The notes under the pieces are model-generated. The model ran no database searches. It worked only from the letters and a program-made list of their open reading frames with translations, and was not told the DNA's origin. From an uncultured Ruminococcus sp. (GTDB lineage Bacteria > Bacillota > Clostridia > Oscillospirales > Acutalibacteraceae): 23,495 nt of DNA. The stretch is taken from contig CACWNZ010000004.1 of the NCBI GenBank assembly GCA_902762335.1, positions 2,089-25,583 of the forward strand, written 5' to 3'. The translations under genes were made by a program, and so were the position numbers. Shown here piece after piece: positions 9,801-16,077 of the stretch (positions within the stretch are counted from its first letter, which is position 1; every line of letters begins with the position of its first letter).

Positions 9801-10453
9801 ATCGTGTTATCGGTATTGTAGAAGCCCTGATATGCTTTCTGTGGATCCTTATAGGTCCAGATATAGTAGGTAAGCATCATAGAATCCATGGACTTGGGCT
9901 TTTTGACGTTAAGCGTAATGCTGTCGCTGCCGCCTGTGGATTCGCCCTTAGGCGTACCTCCTATAATGGTAAGACGGTTAGGTCCTGAGCCGCCAATCGT
10001 ATAAGTAACGCTGAGCCTTGCAAGCTTTGACTTGTTGCCGTAGGCGTCAGAGTATTTTGAGAATGCCGTAAGCGTAAGGGTAGACTTATTGGAGCCCTCG
10101 CCCTTCTTATAGACTGCCATGACGTAGGTCGTGGCATTTTTTGCTGAATCAGCAGATTTTTCGACCTTGGCGCCGGCCTCTGTGGTGCCGCCCTCGTCGT
10201 TCATTATAATGTACTCGGTGCCGACCTTTGAGTAATCGGTAACGTTAGTAGAATAATATGAACGGGCATAATCGAGCGCACTCTTTACGTTGAGGTATGC
10301 CTGCCTGCCGCTGATATCGACTGACGTCGTTGACATGCTCTGAATAGATATAAACAGAAGCGATGACGAGATGATTATCAGAAACAAGCTGACTGCAATA
10401 GCCATAGGAAGCGAAAAACCTTTTTTGCTGTTTTTCATTACAGTCTTTTGCAT
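3824..10453 (-). CDS. Giant prepilin-like tip protein with FIVAR-like stalk and CBM26-like modules
   Basis: This 2209-residue protein begins with a prepilin leader and helix: KNSKKG, then FSLPMAIAVSLFLIIISSSLL, the expected PilD cleavage being after the Gly. Mature position 5 is Met, not Glu, as in tip-capping GspK-type minor pilins. Residues about 175-530 are beta-rich and Trp/Tyr/Gly-rich, family unknown. Residues about 540-850 form four helical FIVAR-like units. A Pro/Glu linker (about 1070-1088) precedes two CBM26-like starch-binding units (about 1105-1200 and 1230-1315), then a Ser/Gly linker. The rest has a Cys-containing helical part (about 1614-1790) and an unassigned beta-rich end. 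No LPXTG or dockerin is present. It is the last gene of the minor-pilin operon, 27 bases after a prepilin gene, with AAAGGAG upstream of the ATG. The role as a pilus-tip glucan adhesin is inferred. Confidence 0.9.
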   Translation of the reverse strand: MQKTVMKNSKKGFSLPMAIAVSLFLIIISSSLLFISIQSMSTTSVDISGRQAYLNVKSALDYARSYYSTNVTDYSKVGTEYIIMNDEGGTTEAGAKVEKSADSAKNATTYVMAVYKKGEGSNKSTLTLTAFSKYSDAYGNKSKLARLSVTYTIGGSGPNRLTIIGGTPKGESTGGSDSITLNVKKPKSMDSMMLTYYIWTYKDPQKAYQGFYNTDNTISSFDWDKQVIKANGWIGRLNAATTGDQKVEPNDPWGTGNTADKTQNGPQGVFADTGNGWFVGEFFPKNNYVPWFNVIFAQQGSVLAGDKGPNNIYDSQVNEIFHLWYLDPTDKNIYFEFKGDQKTEIGNRGDYYEQYGKKFYTKYYEKGDWDGKQGLDDTVVVYVKNPKTTIHLRIKDTDDLNDVTTLAPSLYPKIKKVTNKDNSSISGKSYIGSGTRQSENIPMEYEGCGWWVANVETNRTFDITFVYSGGEHKAYSIEANSASNEFWFVENDGLDPHMTEESALRDLGVDPGSYVTIKAKSSEYASKPSPKLIYANPGIESTTDREELQRTVQRASQLVASRYEANSYKKVKQAVAAARTILNQEDYIDKQPYATAEEKINAANAVFKQKKQDIEDAIAALKNVETTLGDMTSLVSLVNQGKYAKKLQEQNGEYDKNAYATFISEGSSFNKAVAAVNNPKSVTLDEVSALETALNNDLTTLRAARLDRDTLSTRIQSYSHLENLSGVYEAEFQNAFNTAIADARTALAVKDTSQGALDIALNALEDAKKSLDEHAISVLNFERLNELKALANIYLGAATKENCTDDSYDALSDAMDAALNEAPQKTKQSEIEEIADKLEAAIKGFYVKKPAGSIDELKANNSMRVWVINECADPAVSYNLNKYAPEATSATIDDINTMKIWGPAKGATWRYIDVGLSDCEKVNVTTKKDGVETGASPFVSLATVEDYNLCFVITETGDITITKLITVYGDFDGDKEVKGKIGMTTNASSFDSPYYCFRYYVTDSNKNDQFNVVNIFNSLDPDEPAPYDVYNAGKIETPGEYVIIHTIDEERHTTATLVSVDKIYPKFSEAPAAPDEPVTPTDPEPAPAVAKEGDVEIGGVIHTQRDYIYFTDNPNQGGQWASGGAKIYCYFWGSGSFPAWPGTEMSKYKTNDSGQQMYKIIMPEGAEHCIFSNGSSQTHNIDISDATRGTGFYKTGWSWDYSDSKNKMNVGTWSETNWIESYKNYAPFETGVIYITNKNTDWKSLQVYFWGGEKEAPFPGFYLDYDHTEGSDVVYKITPPKGSTNFLVSNGNDTQQSISGFIVLGHHYVVETTNNGAFKNLVDKDASTSTPSDPSGGGGTYDAPGYNEANLAGTNGEMRYVGGNRVRIINESYSDKDLFGNNAKKNEDWKDINSGNPYGGYGMNNDSGGRLGHAKLIPYYDWFERKIPVSEMASYDFTIEGLSTKSGKTNVQTKIVEKARGNVWVELLSTNNSGGGHFQNYNIYTFDPEEKQIGESLNVYFRLPYVDTEKHPDYVTWHDPQIILDGPFVDTLTDEEKDPVFKEHLTRTGNLNIWVKKNIKKNNPFITFTVVGPDRDDPTKSKTYSYRTCFQGGDYVLFDPSLNDYDGGWEEFVSDQERLKRAVNLLRSTYYGCRIVSGYDDKGVQRSDAFFTYSTGLLNKYSNYATTKTTDGCTFYVTKNYDSENDTWCYNEANSINSYLTAARNLYAVMNECKQYIAAPLTSSYNSYHGSAGGVYPEYYSRTVKNRKYKTASIDSLKLKLSSAEKTYAGDSTANAMNEAANMIKGAVSSLEVDSEGSIAMVFFDCKNKVEKGSKFQIRFTLTQNSINYTVKDVDEYNPEKYPIYFLSPDGSNTYDEIFNVQFIETDKDNNVIEHKAYPSMKMNEAWVYLDQEGNPRWSRNSASDYREINADIFQMANASDSQEYKAKKIVKNSATGKWECEAMTLLFTKDAEVIPAAGASFEKYVIKAGSYFIDSENCEKFDDPGVVELYSARAEAFFTDPENIGYYVTGGKDLNDNTVGAVSTGSDWIDPDHNDFQTGATSINGYVNFAAKEGSFTKFTPYYGLEASDGIFFRWETTSPLYLSSTVKLIGSEFKFANMGVLDGTQTRTPHFYLISSDASLTSMYVEFRTDFYVKYVDKKGVKHQFAIREGKYEIRKPKKDSNRSYFADLFDETYWKGMEDITFIGRGTVNEAGSGSTGELVEGTFSN
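6509..6766 (-). other. CBM26-like starch-binding module 2 (giant pilin)
   Basis: Residues about 1230-1315 repeat the module: VIYITNKNTDWKSLQVYFWG, PFPGFYLDY, VVYKITPPKGS and FLVSNGNDTQQS. It is clearly related to module 1, though diverged, so this is a tandem pair. Tandem starch-binding modules are usually linked with stronger binding to granular starch. Confidence 0.75.
6854..7141 (-). other. CBM26-like starch-binding module 1 (giant pilin)
   Basis: Residues about 1105-1200 read YIYFTDNPNQ, then GGAKIYCYFWGSGSFPAWPG, then MYKIIMPEG and CIFSNGSSQTHNIDI. The order (short N-terminal strand, aromatic Y.YFW strand, PAWPG turn, YK strand, FSNG followed by Gln-Thr) matches starch-binding module 26. 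The conserved aromatics that usually contact the sugar are present. Confidence 0.75.
7904..8836 (-). repeat. Four FIVAR-like helical repeats within the giant pilin
   Basis: Residues about 540-850 of the giant protein contain four related helical units of 65-85 residues, starting near 543, 630, 708 and 775. Each has an opening Leu-rich helix, a central Tyr/Ala helix and a closing ALxxALxxL-type helix, for example DIEDAIAALKN, VSALETALNNDL, ALNALEDAKKSL and IADKLEAAIKGF. This is the pattern of FIVAR domains, usually stalk modules in surface proteins of Gram-positive bacteria. The unit borders are approximate. Confidence 0.7.
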
Positions 10454-10480
10454 CTATGCTTTACTCCTTTCCTGAGATGA

Positions 10481-11110
10481 TCACTTCATGATCGCGAAAG
10501 CGTACTGTTCCGACGGATTATTGGTGATCTTTACGTTTACTTCAGGGTCAATCTCGATAAATGAGGTATCCAGCTGCGTTGTCTTATACGCAGCAGATGC
10601 GTTGTTGATGATAGCCGAGCCCTTGAGCTCGTAGCCTTCCTTCATCTTTATCTCATAATAAAGGAAGATGGAGTTGGTGCCGTCGACCTCATCGGTCTTC
10701 TTCTTTACGGTTTTTGCCTTTTTTACCTTAAAGGTAAGCTCTGCAACGTCGTCATAGTTTATTATTGTGACCTGAGGCGGCTGACCCGCCTTTTCTACCT
10801 CATTTCTCATTGTTCTGAGAACGCCGTTCATAAAGTAAAGATAATATGCCGTTGCATCATGAGCGGGGAATTTCGGATCTGTAGTTTTTATGCTCTTTAC
10901 AGACGATGAGGTACGAACCGAGTTAAGAATGAAGTGCTCGATAGCGAGCGCCGTATCCTGCTCCTTGGAGGTGACCTGCGCAGTATGATAGTTTTTGATA
11001 GCCGATCCGACCATGCCTACGCCCATGCCCGCAACCATGCCTAAAATAGCGATAACTACAATAAGCTCAACAAGGGTAAGACCGATCCTGGATCTTATTT
11101 TCTTTTTCAA
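10481..11110 (-). CDS. Minor type IV prepilin (PilW/GspJ-like size)
   Basis: The protein begins KKKIRSRIG, then LTLVELIVVIAILGMVAGMG: a short basic leader, cleavage after Gly, Leu at mature position 1 and the conserved Glu at position 5, followed by the hydrophobic pilin helix. About 209 residues; the remainder is a beta-rich pilin head without a family I can name. Start choice: a TTG at 11110 has AGGGAGGG 8 bases upstream. An alternative GTG at 11131 overlaps the stop of the previous gene as GTGA but has no ribosome binding site, so I prefer the TTG; the longer form would add seven residues. It is the second gene of the minor-pilin operon, 27 bases before the giant pilin. Its product probably belongs to the pilus-initiating or tip complex. 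Confidence 0.85.
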   Translation of the reverse strand: MKKKIRSRIGLTLVELIVVIAILGMVAGMGVGMVGSAIKNYHTAQVTSKEQDTALAIEHFILNSVRTSSSVKSIKTTDPKFPAHDATAYYLYFMNGVLRTMRNEVEKAGQPPQVTIINYDDVAELTFKVKKAKTVKKKTDEVDGTNSIFLYYEIKMKEGYELKGSAIINNASAAYKTTQLDTSFIEIDPEVNVKITNNPSEQYAFAIMK

Positions 11111-11127
11111 TTCATAGTCCCTCCCTA

Positions 11128-11697
11128 TCACGAAGTGGTCTGCTTAGTATAAGCAACGAAGGAGGAATTTGTAAGCTTGCCCCTGACGTTCGTCACGGAA
11201 GTCTTGACAATAACTCCTTTGATCTCGTAGGACTTTGCGCCGTTTTTGATGGTGCTTTTTGCATCGGTGAAGATCGTATACTGGTTTTCGTAGTTAGGTG
11301 ACGGGAAAACCGCAGGCTCAACGTAAGTGAGCTTAAGGTCCGCGCCAACGTCGCCGATGACTTCGCTGCCTGCTGCATGGACCGCATTGTTCGTATCGGT
11401 ATTAGGATCCTTCACCGCAACTCCGGATCCGCCGAAGAAATACTTTTTGCAGGCCGCTTCGTCCTCAAAACCAAGATTTTTGATCGCCTGTGCCATGATC
11501 TCATTCAATGAGCCGCCTTCTACAGCCGTCTGATTTACTTCCGCATTGTAGATCGTGTTGCTGTAGCCGTTGGTCATAGCACTAAGCGTCGCGCCGAACA
11601 CGATAACGATGATCGTGATTCCGACAACAAGCTCGATGAGGGACATACCTTTTCTGCTCCTCACCTTAGGGATCTTTTGCCGCATTAGTTTTTCCAT
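11128..11697 (-). CDS. Minor type IV prepilin (first gene of minor-pilin operon)
   Basis: The 189-residue protein has a 17-residue basic leader ending RSRKG, then MSLIELVVGITIIVIVFGA: Glu at mature position 5 and a long hydrophobic helix. The head domain (KKYFFGGSG, FPSPNYENQYTIF) is not assigned further. AAAGGAGG lies 8 bases upstream of the ATG, giving a well supported start. It is preceded by a consensus promoter (11765-11792) and overlaps the alternative start of the next gene. With its partner prepilin and the giant protein it resembles the minor (pseudo)pilin sets that prime assembly and sit at the pilus tip. Confidence 0.9.
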   Translation of the reverse strand: MEKLMRQKIPKVRSRKGMSLIELVVGITIIVIVFGATLSAMTNGYSNTIYNAEVNQTAVEGGSLNEIMAQAIKNLGFEDEAACKKYFFGGSGVAVKDPNTDTNNAVHAAGSEVIGDVGADLKLTYVEPAVFPSPNYENQYTIFTDAKSTIKNGAKSYEIKGVIVKTSVTNVRGKLTNSSFVAYTKQTTS

Positions 11698-11713
11698 CTG
11701 ATAATCCTCCTTT

Positions 11714-11739
11714 GAATGCTTTTCCGCAACAAAGCATTC
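11714..11739 (-). promoter_or_regulatory. Hairpin in the 5' leader of the minor-pilin operon
   Basis: A perfect 9 bp inverted repeat (GAATGCTTT and AAAGCATTC, 8-base loop) lies between the promoter and the ribosome binding site, ending only a few bases from the AAAGGAGG. It could affect translation initiation or mRNA stability. The role is inferred. Confidence 0.4.
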
Positions 11740-11764
11740 TCCGACTTATATTTATTCATTTATT

Positions 11765-11792
11765 ATTATACTATATTTGGAATGCAATTCAA
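11765..11792 (-). promoter_or_regulatory. Promoter of the minor-pilin operon
   Basis: Read on the - strand, TTGAAT and TATAAT are separated by 16 bases, with AT-rich flanks. It faces the 189-residue prepilin gene about 70 bases away and lies downstream of the pilC terminator, so the minor-pilin operon is a separate unit. Confidence 0.75.
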
Positions 11793-11843
11793 GTGATTTT
11801 TTCCACCTTATCTCACAAAGTTTCGATTTATTTTTTATTGATA

Positions 11844-11881
11844 CTGCACATAGCTATCGGGGGCATTTGTTGATAGTGCAG
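11844..11881. repeat. Interrupted inverted repeat upstream of the minor-pilin promoter
   Basis: CTGCA and CTATC pair with GATAG and TGCAG around a 13-base loop, with a 5-base bulge on one side, making a 10 bp interrupted stem. It sits between the pilC terminator and the minor-pilin promoter, about 50 bases upstream of the -35 box. It may be an operator or a folded RNA end; no function can be shown. Confidence 0.35.
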
Positions 11882-11924
11882 CGCATTTTTGAAGTAACAC
11901 GGAATTAATTGTTCAGCCGGCAGC

Positions 11925-11958
11925 AAAAAAGCGGTCGGTTTCTGATACCGACCGCTTT
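11925..11958 (-). terminator. Terminator after pilC
   Basis: A 12 bp perfect stem (AAAGCGGTCGGT with ACCGACCGCTTT, 7-base loop) is followed on the - strand by six T. It begins 18 bases past the pilC stop and closes the assembly operon. Confidence 0.92.
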
Positions 11959-11976
11959 GTGGAGCTGAAGGAGTGT

Positions 11977-13236
11977 TTATTTTGCTTTTGCCGTTGATGA
12001 TGCATTTCCGACGAGGCTGTACATACCGAACATGGGCAGGATCATGGAGATTACGAGCGTTGCAACAACAACACCGATAACGACCGTCATGATCGGGGTC
12101 ATCATGTCTGTAAGCTTCTGAGTAGACTCGTCTGTCTGGGCTTCAAAAAGATCAGCCATCTTGTGGAGTGAATCGCCGAGCATACCGGATTCCTCACCGA
12201 CTCGGATCATGGAAACGAGGATCGGGTCGAATACGGGGTGCTTTGCCATAGCGTCGTGAATGGTAACACCGATCTGAACGTCATCAAGAACGGCCTGTAC
12301 CTTTTCACGAACGAACAGGTTAGGTACAACGTCTCTTGCAAGCGCCATAGCCTTGTGGATCGGGATACCTGCGTCTGTAAGGGTAGACAAAAGACGGCAG
12401 AATCTTGCAAGTGAGCTCTGACGGATAATGGGTCCGACGAGCGGGATCTTAAGCTGGAGCTTAGCCCAGCCCATAGCAAAGTCGGCATTCGTCTTTTTGA
12501 GTGTTTTGAGACCGAATACGATACCGACGATAACGATGATGATGAGCCACCACCAATGGATGAGAACGTCCGAGAAGCCCATCATGAACTTTGTCAGTCC
12601 GGGCAGCTCTCCGCCGAAGTCTGTATATACTCCCGCGAAGGTAGGAAGAACGAATACGGTAAGAATGATAACAACGACGATAACGAGCGCCATAAGGAAG
12701 GCAGGGTACATAAGAGCACTCCTGATCTTTCCTGTAAGAGCCATATCCTTTTTACAGATGAGCGCGCACTGGTCGAAAGCATCGTCGAGACGACCGTTTG
12801 CTTCACCCGCTTCTATAATGCTGATGTAGATAGGCGGGAAGCCTGCGAAGTTTCTCATTGCCTGAGAGAGCGTAAAGCCGCTGTAAAGATTCTCGTTGAT
12901 CTCGCGGAGGATCTTTCTCATGCTGACGTCCTTTTCGGAGTCGATCATGATCTGCATCGAAAGGGAAAGGTTGATACCTGCTCGCATCATCATGCCGAGC
13001 TGGCTGAGCACCATGAGGAGTTTTTTGGGCTTTATCTTTTTGGTATGGATATCTCCGCCGAGATCCATCTGCCATATACTTGTAGGCTCGTCGCTGTCGT
13101 TGCCGAGAGCGATAAGATCCTGCACAACGAAGCCTCTTTCACGAAGTTTATTGGTAGCCTCGCCCTGCGAATCGGCCTCTATCGTGCCCTCTTTTTTCTG
13201 GCTTCTGGCGTTCATCGCCACGTACTTATACTTCAA
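11977..13236 (-). CDS. pilC: Type IV pilus inner-membrane platform protein PilC (GspF family)
   Basis: The 419-residue protein has the standard GspF/PilC layout: an N-terminal strand region (YVAMNARSQKKEGTIEADS), then two homologous cytoplasmic helical domains separated by membrane segments. Hydrophobic stretches are MYPAFLMALVIVVVIILTVF, HWWWLIIIVIVGIVFGL and near the C terminus MTVVIGVVVATLVISMILPM. Repeat signatures include LSQAMRNFAGFPPIYISII with EAGEANGRLDDAF, and later HDAMAKHPVFDPILVSMI with RVGEESGMLGDSL. PilC sits in the cytoplasmic membrane and couples PilB or PilT to pilin addition or removal. The start is a TTG with AAAGGAGTG about 9 bases upstream; no in-frame ATG lies nearby. 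It is the last gene of the assembly operon, 14 bases after pilT, and is followed by a terminator. Confidence 0.96.
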   Translation of the reverse strand: MKYKYVAMNARSQKKEGTIEADSQGEATNKLRERGFVVQDLIALGNDSDEPTSIWQMDLGGDIHTKKIKPKKLLMVLSQLGMMMRAGINLSLSMQIMIDSEKDVSMRKILREINENLYSGFTLSQAMRNFAGFPPIYISIIEAGEANGRLDDAFDQCALICKKDMALTGKIRSALMYPAFLMALVIVVVIILTVFVLPTFAGVYTDFGGELPGLTKFMMGFSDVLIHWWWLIIIVIVGIVFGLKTLKKTNADFAMGWAKLQLKIPLVGPIIRQSSLARFCRLLSTLTDAGIPIHKAMALARDVVPNLFVREKVQAVLDDVQIGVTIHDAMAKHPVFDPILVSMIRVGEESGMLGDSLHKMADLFEAQTDESTQKLTDMMTPIMTVVIGVVVATLVISMILPMFGMYSLVGNASSTAKAK

Positions 13237-13250
13237 TGCTCTTCACTCCT

Positions 13251-14297
13251 TTATCTTCTGGCATCCGTATCGCCTATATCGAAGTTCCAAGCTCTTGCGA
13301 TCTGCTCTGTGATAAGACCCTGAGCGAGGAGGTTGTCTATGCTCTTGCTCATTGTGATCATGCCGTACTGCTGACCGAGCTGGATAGACTGCTGTATGTT
13401 TGCTACCTTATTCTCACGGATAAGGTTGCTGATAGCGGTAGTTACGAACATGATCTCGAATGCAGCTACTCGTCCGCCTGTTGCACGGGGAAGAAGTCTC
13501 TGAGAGATAACCGCTTTGAGTGAGGTGGAGAGCTGAACTCTGATCTGCTGCTGCTGATCCGGCGGGAAGATATCGACAAGACGGTCGATAGTCTTAGCAG
13601 CGCCCTCTGTATGTACCGTGGAGAAAACAAGGTGACCTGTTTCGGTCGCGGTAAGGGCTATCTGGATAGATTCACGGTCACGCATCTCACCGACGAGGAT
13701 TATATCGGGGTCTTCACGCATTGCTGCACGAAGCGCCATAGGATAGGAACGGCTGTCAAGACCGATCTCTCTCTGGTTGATGATGCAGCGCTTGGGGGTA
13801 TGCAGGAACTCAACAGGGTCCTCGATGGTGATGATGTGGCGGCTCTTGTACTTGTTTATCTCGTTGATAAGCGCGGCAAGTGTCGTCGATTTACCTGAGC
13901 CTGTAGGTCCGCACATAAGCACAAGACCCGAGTTAAGGTCGAGGGTCTTTCTGATAGAGTTGGGAAGGTTGAGTGTTGAAAGCTCGGGAACAACGCTGTT
14001 GATAACACGGAGTACGAGAGCCGTACCGTTACGCTGTCTGAAGGCGTTGGCTCTGAAACGGCCGCATTCGCCTATCTCTACAGCGGCGTCCGCCTCACCT
14101 GTCTGAAGGAAGGTCTCAAACCTTGATTTGTTAAGAACTGCCTTTATGATAGCAGTTACCTCCGCCTCGTTCAAAGCGGGGTCGTTAGTAAAGAAAACGT
14201 TACCGTGAAGACGATACGCAGGGTGGTTGCCCGATGCGATATGGATATCGGAGGCGCCCTTTGTTACGGCTTCTTTTACCAGGCTGTAAAAATCCAC
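13251..14297 (-). CDS. pilT: Pilus retraction ATPase PilT
   Basis: The 348-residue cytoplasmic ATPase matches PilT in length and motifs: the N terminus VKEAVTKGASDIHIASGNHP, Walker A GPTGSGKSTTLAAL at about residue 130, the Asp box and Walker B (REDPDIILVGEMRD), the His box (GHLVFSTVHT), and near residue 287 AISNLIREN, a close form of the PilT-specific AIRNLIRE motif. It powers pilus disassembly and therefore twitching, retraction or DNA uptake. The gene starts with GTG preceded by GGGG in GAATGGGGTAGATTTAA. It lies between pilB (43 bases upstream) and pilC (14 bases downstream). Its presence implies that this pilus can retract. Confidence 0.96.
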   Translation of the reverse strand: MDFYSLVKEAVTKGASDIHIASGNHPAYRLHGNVFFTNDPALNEAEVTAIIKAVLNKSRFETFLQTGEADAAVEIGECGRFRANAFRQRNGTALVLRVINSVVPELSTLNLPNSIRKTLDLNSGLVLMCGPTGSGKSTTLAALINEINKYKSRHIITIEDPVEFLHTPKRCIINQREIGLDSRSYPMALRAAMREDPDIILVGEMRDRESIQIALTATETGHLVFSTVHTEGAAKTIDRLVDIFPPDQQQQIRVQLSTSLKAVISQRLLPRATGGRVAAFEIMFVTTAISNLIRENKVANIQQSIQLGQQYGMITMSKSIDNLLAQGLITEQIARAWNFDIGDTDARR

Positions 14298-14340
14298 TTA
14301 AATCTACCCCATTCATATATAAATTTGTTTTATAAAAAGC

Positions 14341-16044
14341 TTATTCATTGTTGATAGTCATATCAATAAACTCTTCATAAGAAGTCAGACCCTTAAGAAC
14401 GTCTATTCTGACGTTTTCTTTCATCGGGATCATTCCCTCTTTAACTGCAAGCTCTCTTACCTCGTCTGTACTCTTGCCCTCAGTTATTGCTCTTTTCAGA
14501 GAAGTGGTAAGGAGCATTATCTCATGCACGGCGATACGTCCCTTATAGCCCTTTTTGTTGCAGCGCTCACAGCCGCACTTACGATAGAGGGTTATCTCCT
14601 CATCCTCGGGGATATTAAGAGATATACGCTCGTTAAGGTCGGGGCTGTATGCCTCCTTGCATTCTACGCAGAGTCTTCTTGCGAGCTTCTGTGCAATGAT
14701 GCCGAGAAGAGCGGAGCTTACCATGTAGGGCTCGATACCCATATCAACAAGACGGGCGACCGAGCTGGGAGCATCGTACGTATGCAGAGTAGAGAGAACA
14801 AGGTGACCCGTGATAGCAGCCTGTACCGCTATACCTGCCGTCTCACCGTCTCGGATCTCACCGACCATTATGATGTCGGGGTCCTGACGAAGGATGCTTC
14901 GGAGGGCAGCCGCAAAGGTCATACCTGCTTTTTCGTTTGTCTGTACCTGGGTGATACCTTCCTGCAGCATCTCGACAGGGTCTTCAACCGTGATGATGTT
15001 TATGTCTTCCGACTTTACTTCATTAAGCGCGGTATAGAGCGTTGTCGATTTACCGGAACCTGTAGCACCCGTTACAAGGATAATACCACGGTTACTTTTT
15101 ATAAGATGATTGAATTTTTCAAGATTCTCGGGCAGGAAGCCTATGCTTTCCTTTTTCAGTTCCATTCCGAGAGAGGTTGTAATACGCATAACTATCTTCT
15201 CTCCGTAAACGGAGGGAAGAACTGAAATACGGAAGTCTATATCTCTGCCGCCGACACGGTAGTTTATACGACCGTCCTGCGGGATACGCTTTTCTGCTAT
15301 GTTCATGTTGCCTATGAACTTGATACGGGAGGTTACCGAGGGGATGAGCTCGGGGGCAGTCTCAAGATATATCTGGAGCTTACCGTCGATACGGAAACGG
15401 ATCCTGAGGCATTTCTCCATGGGCTCGACGTGAATATCGGAGCATTTCTGAGCGATAGCCTCTTCTATCATCGTATTTACGAAACGAATGATAGGCTGGT
15501 CGTTGCCGTTTGCGTCCTGCTTGGCTGCTTCCTCGGCTTCCTGCTGTGCCTTGGTCTTGCCGCCCTTGGATTCAAGGAACTCCTTAGCGTCGTCGATAGC
15601 CTTCTGCGCCGCGTAAATTTCACGGAGCTTTGCAGTTATCTTGGATGGCTCGGCGATAACGGGCATTACCTTCATCTTCGTTATGATGGAGACGTCCTTA
15701 AGACCCTTATAGTTGAGGGGATCGCCTATTGCCACTGTAAGGAAGCGCCCGTCCTGTTCTATCGGCACTACCATGTTCTTCTGAGCCATTTCTTCGGGGA
15801 TAAGATTGCCGAGCTCTTCGGGGATCGTTATTGTATCAAGATCCACGTAGGGCATAAAGAGCTGCTTTTCAAGCGCTCTGCAAACCTGCTGCTCGGTAAC
15901 GATCTTATCTTCTATGAGGATATCGGCTATACGCTTTTTCGTATCCGAGTTGCGCTGCTTCATCAGCACCTCATCAAGCTGTTCCTCAGTAATATCTCCC
16001 GAATTGATCAGTATCTGTCCGATTTTCAAGTTACCGGCCTTCAT
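14341..16044 (-). CDS. pilB: Pilus extension ATPase PilB (GspE family)
   Basis: The 567-residue protein begins with an MshEN-type N-terminal domain (LKIGQILINSGDITEEQLDE, later IGDPLNYKGL), followed by the GspE ATPase: SDIHVEPMEKCLRIRFRIDG, Walker A GATGSGKSTTLYTAL near residue 325, RQDPDIIMVGEIRDGETA, and GHLVLSTLHTYDA. A four-Cys zinc site lies at about residues 455-497 (CVECKEAYSP and CGCERCNKKG). This hexameric cytoplasmic ATPase drives pilin addition. MshEN domains in some PilB proteins bind c-di-GMP; whether this one does is not shown. GAGGAG lies about 9 bases before the ATG. pilD ends 33 bases upstream and pilT starts 43 bases downstream. Confidence 0.97.
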   Translation of the reverse strand: MKAGNLKIGQILINSGDITEEQLDEVLMKQRNSDTKKRIADILIEDKIVTEQQVCRALEKQLFMPYVDLDTITIPEELGNLIPEEMAQKNMVVPIEQDGRFLTVAIGDPLNYKGLKDVSIITKMKVMPVIAEPSKITAKLREIYAAQKAIDDAKEFLESKGGKTKAQQEAEEAAKQDANGNDQPIIRFVNTMIEEAIAQKCSDIHVEPMEKCLRIRFRIDGKLQIYLETAPELIPSVTSRIKFIGNMNIAEKRIPQDGRINYRVGGRDIDFRISVLPSVYGEKIVMRITTSLGMELKKESIGFLPENLEKFNHLIKSNRGIILVTGATGSGKSTTLYTALNEVKSEDINIITVEDPVEMLQEGITQVQTNEKAGMTFAAALRSILRQDPDIIMVGEIRDGETAGIAVQAAITGHLVLSTLHTYDAPSSVARLVDMGIEPYMVSSALLGIIAQKLARRLCVECKEAYSPDLNERISLNIPEDEEITLYRKCGCERCNKKGYKGRIAVHEIMLLTTSLKRAITEGKSTDEVRELAVKEGMIPMKENVRIDVLKGLTSYEEFIDMTINNE

Positions 16045-16077
16045 GTTCTCAGCTCCTCACAAAGAATAAAAGAATAA

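Noticed and set aside
12556..13323. Open frame of 255 codons on the + strand
   Set aside because: It is antisense to pilC and the end of pilT, lacks a ribosome binding site and shows no domain.
14524..15225. Open frame of 233 codons on the + strand
   Set aside because: Antisense to the most conserved ATPase part of pilB; a frame shadow.
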